Source of the DNA: Actinostola sp. cb2023
Lineage: Eukaryota > Cnidaria > Anthozoa > Actiniaria > Actinostolidae
Length of the DNA: 64,000 bases
Assembly (NCBI GenBank): GCA_033675265.1
Contig: JAUJYZ010000316.1
Coordinates: 372,001 to 436,000, forward strand
Reading direction: 5' to 3'
The notes under the pieces are model-generated. The model was not told the DNA's origin and did not search any database. It saw only the letters and a program-made list of their open reading frames with translations. A program made the position numbers and the translations under genes. The stretch's first letter is position 1. Each line of letters opens with the position of its first letter. This document shows positions 58,099-64,000 of this stretch, piece after piece.

Positions 58099-59800
58099 TT
58101 ACCGTGAAAAACAGTTCCTTGAGGGCCCTGCTTAAGCCGACACTCCTTGAACCTTGGCGATGCCACGCATGAATAACAGCTTGATGATCCACCTGGGCAT
58201 CGACCCAACTATCACGGATCCTCTCACCCACGGACAGCAGCACTTTGTTGAGGGCCAGCGCCTCTTTGATAGAGATGTCGTACTTTTGTTCCTCTGTTGT
58301 CCAGTAGTCTGACATTTCCATTGGCCAGTCACCACTCACGCAACCGCCCCAACCAGAATTCGACGCATCACTAGTGACACGCACTTGGATATGGCGCTCG
58401 TCTGTCCAACGAACTGGCGAGTCACATGACTCCAGGAACAACCAGTGTTGAATTTCGTCCTTCAGTCTACCGTCGACTCGGATGGGACGGCCTGAACGAA
58501 GCCCATTCCCTATGGCGTGATTCATTTCACGAATGAAGAACAGGGCGCCCGGCACTGCCAAGGACAGAGATACGCATTTTCCCACGAGACGTTGGAGGGT
58601 TTTCACTGATACTAACTTGTGTGACACAATCTGACGGACTAAGTCGAGGAATTTCCTTCTCTTCTCAGGGATTAAGACAAACGCTTGACGCGATGAGTCA
58701 ACCAGAAAACCCAGGTAAGGCACAACCATTCGCGGCGCCAGGATCGATTTGGACAGTCCCAAAAAGTACCCCAACTCAATCAGAGTATAAGCGACGATAA
58801 ACAATGCAGATTTGGCTGATGCCTGGTTGTATTCGTCAACGCTCGTAAGGCTTGCAAAGGCACCGTGAGTACGAGCAACTTGTAGCTGGCCATTATGGCG
58901 GTCATCGATGTAGATCGAACACGGGATTCCTATGGAACGAAACCAGTTCGACGAGACCAAGGCGGTTGTGTGGTACACAAATGGCGAAATTTTCCAGCCA
59001 TAGGGTAACGTGTTATAAACGAACCACCAACCTCCCCATTCGATACCAAAAAACGACCGACTTTAGGGCGTCAAGAACAGATGGTCATATCCTGACTTGT
59101 CATCCAGGATCGACTGATAGTGATTCTGGCCAACATATCTTGGCACGTCGGACAACTTGTCGAGTGAAAACCGTTTGTCCGTCATCCATAAGTTCAGAAA
59201 TCTTGCGTCGTGGCATAGCCTTGGTTTGGTCGGTTCAACTGTCAACGGGAGCACTAAGTGGGGAGGGACACACTCCCCCACTCTTCCAACGAGAGACACT
59301 GCCCCAGTTTTAAGGCGCTCTAGTAGAGTTGCACGCACAAATTCCACAAACGCTTGACATGATGAGTTGTTTTTGAACTGCCGTGACGGTGGTCTACTGG
59401 AGTGGTACAATTCACCTTTAAAGGAGCCAACAAACTCAGAGAAAAATGGAAAGATAGACACTTTATTCCTGATCCACCCCAGAACTTCTTTTTGTTGAGT
59501 ACCAGGATTCTCGCCCACTAATCGAACCCATTGTTCATAATGGTTATGTAATTCACCAGCTCGGAAAGACGAAGGATCACGGAATAATAGGTCTGCTGGA
59601 TTGCCAAGTTGAACACCTTGGACAACGGGGTCTAGGTCCCTGCCTGCCAGATCATTGACTGTCACCCCTAAACCGGTCTCGACTTTTTTGCCTTCCCAGT
59701 CCACCCACTCCACAGGATTCAACCGGATATACGATCGACTCTCAATAGTCGCATCAAAATCACTGCTTAGTTCCCATTGCCAAAAGGTGGAGTTGGGATC
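58099..59800 (-). pseudogene. DIRS-type reverse transcriptase-RNase H (pol), one stop plus insertion
   Basis: The exon starts at 59800 after TTTGTTAG. RT motifs: LPLTVEPTKPRLCHDARFLN, SGYDHLFLT, then an in-frame TAA at 59063-59065. It continues in the same frame with FGIEWGGWWFVYNTLPYGW (59050-58990) and CSIYIDDRHN (YIDD catalytic site). VVPYLGFLVDS follows. RNase H-like motifs are VTSDASNSGWGG near 58380 and SIKEALALNKVL. The frame then meets the transposon insertion at 58098 and resumes at 50143. A single nonsense codon and the insertion are the only lesions I see. The donor exon is not identified. Confidence 0.85.
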
Positions 59801-60103
59801 CTAACAAAGAGAAAATGCGAGGGAATTATCAAACTGACCAAAAAGATTTCCAGGACCGGTTAGAAAGTGACAGTCATGACCTAGTAAACTAGGGGAGCTG
59901 TTTTAGGTGCTCTTTTTCATAACTGACCCTCACCAACCCTCCCAATTAAATGGTGATTGAATTTAAGGAAGGGTGGGGTAAGGGCCCGAAGGAAACAGGG
60001 AAATGACGCTTATAGACACAATTAGACATTATATTGAGCTTTATGTCGCTTTATTCATGACACTTGGGTACTTTTCATTCGTACAACAGCCAAGGCCCAT
60101 CAA

Positions 60104-62196
60104 CTAGGAGTGTCGTGTTTCTGTAGGTTTTTGGCCCGGGAAGTTGTTCCCATCTGATGGATTCCCACGACTAGCTCGCTGACGTCTTGGGCAGTCCGCC
60201 TTGAAGTGCCCACGAGTATGACATATAAAACACCGTGGGCCATAACTCTCCTGGCGTGGGCGTTCATACGGGTTTGGCCTGTAGTTTGGAACCCGGCGAG
60301 ACTGATTCTTCTCTACACGAGCAATGACTTCAAGAATTTTTTCCTGGTCTTTGTCACCCTGGAGAGGCAACAGGTAGCTTCGGAAGAGCTCATCGGGTTG
60401 GTCCATCTTTGACCGTAGTGTTTCATACGTCAGTCTAAAGTAGCCACTTTTCTCGCGGCCAGAATCTTGGGCAGCATTCTTCAAGGCTTCTAGCAATTCC
60501 ATGGCCTCATACTTATTAAACTCGGGTCGAGGGCGGGATGCCAGATTCCTAATCTGTTTCATCAGGTTATCAATGCTCGAAGCTGATAACGCGTCCATTG
60601 TCCTCTTCATCTCATCATACTGACGCTTCAATGCCTAACCAAACAATTAAAGGATAACAATTGAAATCAGTCAAGCCTTCCGAAGCAACATTCCACAAGA
60701 AACAGCGCAAAGTTTAAACAACAGTGTTATTGACCAATTCCCACCGGTATGTCTAGGGGAATTCAGCTCGCACTCGGTGGGCAAAGTAAACACACTCTGT
60801 TTAATATTCTCATTGTCCAAGGTGAACAATAGGTATTATCCTCTTGCAAGAAAATATCCTTATCTATGAATGAAGTTCAATCAGCCTAATGACACAAATT
60901 CAGGGTTGACACACCCCCTAACAAAATTATACTCCATTGAACTTCTGGGAATAATTCTACCCCAAGCACTACAAAGCTTGATTTTTAACAAATTGCATTT
61001 CTAAATAGCCCAGTTTCATTGATTCTTTATATATATTTTTTTAGATTAATCACTACAAGCATCTGTCTTTCAACACTCCCGGCTTCCCCTACCTCCCTAT
61101 TTGCAATCCTCCCTAGCGGATTACCAAGGAATTATCCTATACAAATAAGCGCTTGACTTTCAAATACATTTCTCGTGTCCCAGGCTTTATTTACTCCCCT
61201 ATTTGCAGTCAACCTCCTTTGAATACCGAGGAATCATTCTACAAATAAGCGCCTGCATAACTTTCAAACACATTTCTCGTGTCCCAGGCTATATTTTACT
61301 CCCCTATCTGCAGTCAACCTCCTTTGAATACCGAGGAATCATTCTACAAATAAGCGCCTGCATAACTTTCAAACACATTTCTCGTGTCCCAGGCTATCTT
61401 TTACTCCCCTATTTGCAGTCAACCTCTTTGGAATACCGAGGAATCATTCTACAAATAAGCGCCTGACTTTCAAATATATTTCTCGTTTCCCAGGCTATCT
61501 TTTACTCCCCTATTTGCAGTCAACCTCTTTGGAATACCGAGGAATCATTCTACAAATAAGCGCCTGACTTTCAAATACATTTCTCGTTTCCCAGGCTATC
61601 TTTTACTCCCCTATTTGCAGTCAACCTCTTTGGAATACCGAGGAATCATTCTACAAATAAGCGCCTGACTTTCAAATACATTTCTCGTTTCCCAGGCTAT
61701 CTTTTACTCCCCTATTTGCAGTCAACCTCTTTGGAATACCGAGGAATCATTCTACAAATAAGCGCCTGACTTTCAAATACATTTCTCGTGTTCCAGGCTA
61801 TCTTTTACTCCCCTATTTGCAGTCAACCTCTTTGGAATACCGAGGAATCATTCTACAAATAAGCGCCTGACTCTCAAATACGTTTCAAACCTCACCGTCT
61901 GTAGCATTTAACAATGCGAAAATCAAGATAACTACATATTAGCACTTTATAATTACCTCCAGCTTCTGTTCAGCCGTCAATGGTCGTTCTTCAACGGCAG
62001 GTTGAGCTGCTGCTGGTGGAACTGCTGGTTGAGCCGCTGGTGGTGGAACTACAGCCGGTGGGGCCACTGCTACTGGAGCTGCTGGTGGAGCTACAACTGG
62101 GGCCGCTGCTGCTACCGGAGCTGCTGCTGGAGCTGCTGCTGGAGCCGCTGCTTGCTGTTGAGCAGGAGGATTTCGTGGAACTTGTACCCTATTCAT
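60104..62196 (-). CDS. Gag-like protein of YR retrotransposon, two exons
   Basis: Exon 1 62196-61957 (80 codons) is an Ala/Pro-rich domain after MNRVQVPRNPP. Exon 2 60634-60104 (177 codons) joins in frame (KLE/ALKRQYDEMKR). It has a helical region (LMKQIRNLA, YEAMELLEALK), ETLRSKMDQPDELFRSYLLP, and a CCHC knuckle CFICHTRGHFKADC (C-x2-C-x4-H-x4-C) near the C-terminus. Total 256 residues. GTAATT donor and TTGGTTAG acceptor. The intron holds the 101-bp minisatellite. An AATAAAG at about 60055 downstream of the stop could end a gag-only transcript. Splicing inside a retrotransposon gag is unusual but known for some YR elements. Confidence 0.75.
61090..61885. repeat. ~101-bp minisatellite in the gag intron, about eight units
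   Basis: Unit: CCCCTATTTGCAGTCAACCT, TTGGAATACCGAGGAATCAT, CTACAAATAAGCGCCTGA and TTTCTCGT-TCCCAGGC. Units at the right are nearly identical; the left units are more diverged and slightly longer. Confidence 0.9.
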
Positions 62197-62234
62197 CGCT
62201 GGTCAAATTCGTGGATATAGACACAAGAAAAAGG

Positions 62235-62415
62235 CAACCTTCTACCTCGGCACTGATCTTGTGAATGAGCAGAGTATCGAGTGCTAAACCAACTCATTTT
62301 ATCCCAAAGCATCCCAAAAGACCACAAACAACATTGCCACGAACCCCGTGGAATTTGATCATCGATTACCTCTTTATTTCATTATGTACTTTATTTTCGG
62401 GTATTGTGAATAGTA
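62235..62415. repeat. 5' split direct repeat A1 of the YR element
   Basis: 181 bp from CAACCTTCTACCTCGGCACT to GTATTGTGAATAGTA, matching A2 (47144-47325) with only a few differences. Marks the 5' end of the element. Confidence 0.9.
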
Positions 62416-62780
62416 TAATTTAGAAAAGCTTGAAATAGTACTAACTTTAAATAGTGCTATATAGTGCTATTTCTATTGTTTTCTATTGTTTCATTAGTGC
62501 TATTTAGTACTACTTAGTTATTTAGTTTTCAATATTTTCTAAATTGCACTCTAGTAAGTTATTTCACACTTTTATTGTTTGCACTCTAGACTATGGTGAA
62601 TAGCTCAGCTGGTGTGCTTATATATGTGATTGGGTTTTTTTTATTCTTTATTTTTTTATATGTGATTGTTTGTATGACAACATTTACAGTAAAAAGATAT
62701 GCTAATTGTCTCTACATTTGTATACATGTATCATTGAATAATCTGTATGATGACAAATATTCAATGGTTAACATCAATGA

Positions 62781-63138
62781 CCAGGACCCCGGGGGGTGAC
62801 TTCCATGTGAAAAGTATGGAGATGATCATCAGAAAAATATGAATTAGACCCTAAAGGAGAACAATCTGGGCATGGCGTTTGCTTTATTTGACCCCTAAAA
62901 GATATCATTCTAAACCAGAAATATTACAGATTTCCTGCTTCATCCGTTTAGACTACCAACACAGTATAGATAGTTTTTATTCACGAGCAACCCTAAATGA
63001 TACCTTGATGGCTAAAAATATTGTCGTTCCATCGTGAACACTACCAGAAACCGTAATTTGCACCCTTGAAAGAGACGACGATCATCCCTGTCCTTTTCAG
63101 TATGGAAGTCCCCTCTCCCACCCCCGGGGGGGACCAGG
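62781..63138. repeat. inverted-repeat element with CCCCGGGGG ends
   Basis: GACCAGGACCCCGGGGGGTG-ACTTCCAT at the left; ATGGAAGT...CACCCCCGGGGGGGACCAGG at the right. GATGATCAT/ATGATC near the arms. Non-coding, common invertebrate repeat style. Confidence 0.65.
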
Positions 63139-63251
63139 CAAAATCAGGTATCTGTCTTGTACAATTGCATAGCAAAATATGCAATACATAATGTATGTTT
63201 TGTAACTCCAATATCACTATTTACTGTTATTAATCAAGAATGGATTATTAC

Positions 63252-63954
63252 CCTTTTTCATGAAAGAGATATTTTCATCAACTTTGACAAAGTTGGACTC
63301 TGTAGCACCCAAATTAGAACTTGGTGATCTCATTGGCATCTCGGTATTATTAGTTTTCCACCCATATGGGCAATAACTGGGAGCAGGTCCAAGTTTTTCC
63401 AAAATCTTACAGTCATCATCTTCCTTCACTGAGGAAAAATAAAATTAAAGTTGAGTTCAATGTCTAAACTAGTACCTCGATCCCAACAATGGATATCGCC
63501 ATGGATCCCCTGTATAAAAGACCTTTTTTTTTACTGAAACAACATAAGTGCTGGCACATACTACAAGTAAAAAAACAGGTGTACCAGTCTGTTAACTTAC
63601 CAGTCTGTTAACTTACATTCACTTGACACTTGCCCCTTTTTACCAGACGAATTCTGTTGCAGTAAAACATATAATTATAACCCTTTTTATAAGCACTATT
63701 ATAAACTACTTTAATATTGAAATATTCAGGTCAATATTCTGGTCACATGGTGGAAATATGTTATAATTATTGTAATTATGTCATTGTTAATATTGTGTTT
63801 CTAATGATAATTTATGCAGATATTAATTATAATAAATGTGACAAAACATGTCAGTTATATATACTTACAATTTTGATTATATCTGTGTACTCATCGTTGA
63901 AAAAATCCTCAACAACACCATACCCATCAATTTCAGCTGCTTCGTACTGCAATT
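63252..63954 (-). CDS. unidentified spliced gene, three exons (partial)
   Basis: Exons 63954-63869 (LQYEAAEIDGYGVVEDFFND), 63653-63617 (NSSGKKGQVSSE) and 63428-63252 (KEDDDCKILEKLGPAPSYCP to SFMKKG), with AG acceptors and GTAAGT, GTAAGT and GTAATA donors. Phases chain without stops. Polar, acidic, no recognisable domain. It extends beyond the window at its 5' end. The 3' continuation would have to lie left of the nested stack, and none was found. Confidence 0.5.
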
Positions 63955-64000
63955 CTGAAAAATATACAGTGTATATGTTGTAGTTTAAAATGATCCCTTG

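Larger units (their letters stand above)
46986..62415 (-). mobile_element. Ngaro/PAT-like tyrosine-recombinase retrotransposon
   Basis: Coding strand minus. Order: A1 repeat, gag (spliced), RT-RNase H, YR, then B1-A2-B2. The split direct repeats are characteristic of PAT/Ngaro elements within the DIRS order; DIRS proper has inverted termini. Net length is about 7.5 kb once the 7955-bp Kolobok-like insertion is subtracted; the 464-bp MITE at 47517 also lies inside. One nonsense codon in RT (59063) and the insertion show this copy is dead. Confidence 0.85.
46441..62587. mobile_element. small MITE split by two large insertions (outermost layer)
   Basis: AGAGTACAAACAATAAAAGC at 46441 and its complement GCACTCT at 62587 (TTTCACACTTTTATTGTTTG before it) are the TIRs of one element of roughly 300 bp. 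It now encloses the mariner-like MITE at 46469 and the YR retrotransposon at 46986. An uninterrupted copy of the same family is at 55313-55461. Confidence 0.65.

Noticed and set aside
61090..61885. regular ~101-bp repeats resembling a CRISPR-like array
   Set aside because: No spacers: the whole unit repeats. It is a minisatellite in a eukaryotic intron.
61980..62264. Leu/Val-rich plus-strand ORF
   Set aside because: Antisense of the Ala/Pro-rich gag N-terminus, whose exon structure on minus is supported by splicing and phase.
62593..62640. tRNA-like TAGCTCAGCTGGT (A-box) motif
   Set aside because: No B box (GGTTCGANTCC) or cloverleaf within the next 80 bases.

Overview
This is eukaryotic DNA: GT-AG introns, AT-rich, heavily repeated, with no bacterial operons, no rRNA, no tRNA and no CRISPR array. 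The mix of Kolobok-type and other TIR transposons, a Ngaro/PAT-like tyrosine-recombinase (YR) retrotransposon, BEL/Pao, Ty3 and LINE remnants, THAP, chromo and P2X7-type domains suggests an early-branching or marine invertebrate such as a cnidarian or sponge. The sequence alone does not fix the species. Almost everything recognisable is transposon, transposon cargo, or a gene fragment split by transposons.

0-31 kb holds decayed elements: two ~1.05 kb copies of one TIR element (plus a diverged third), a 5'-inverted LINE ORF1, a LINE split by two younger insertions, a RecQ-like helicase relic inside a TIR-bounded repeat, a decayed Ty3 pol, many foldback MITEs and a two-module satellite. Probable genes here are a single-exon SET-domain ORF (12.6-13.2 kb) and a multi-exon staphylococcal-nuclease-like gene (15.5-20.4 kb), both on the minus strand. 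A rearranged DDE-transposase-like locus lies at 21.7-24.5 kb.

31.7-44.0 kb is one 12.4 kb element bounded by 13-bp inverted repeats, inserted in a LINE reverse-transcriptase ORF. It carries two convergent genes: an intact chromodomain ORF on the plus strand and a nine-exon transposase-like gene on the minus strand. Both end about 20 nt before a histone-mRNA-type 3' stem-loop. A further 4.7 kb TIR unit with BEL/Pao remnants sits in one of its introns.

44.5-64 kb is a stack of nested insertions. A small MITE (46441/62587) was split by a YR retrotransposon (46986-62415) with diagnostic split direct repeats A1...B1-A2-B2. Its RNase H region was split at a TTAA by a 7.95 kb Kolobok-like transposon (50144-58098). 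That transposon looks intact: 16-bp TIRs, a 12-exon, 857-codon THAP/DDE transposase whose exon lengths sum to an uninterrupted frame, and a convergent three-exon gene encoding a 238-residue protein with the cysteine-rich cytoplasmic domain of P2X7 receptors. The same TGACGTCA-containing 17-mer lies inside both ends, probably as paired promoters. Spliced exons of two further unidentified genes flank the stack (44.5-46.4 kb plus; 63.25-63.95 kb minus).
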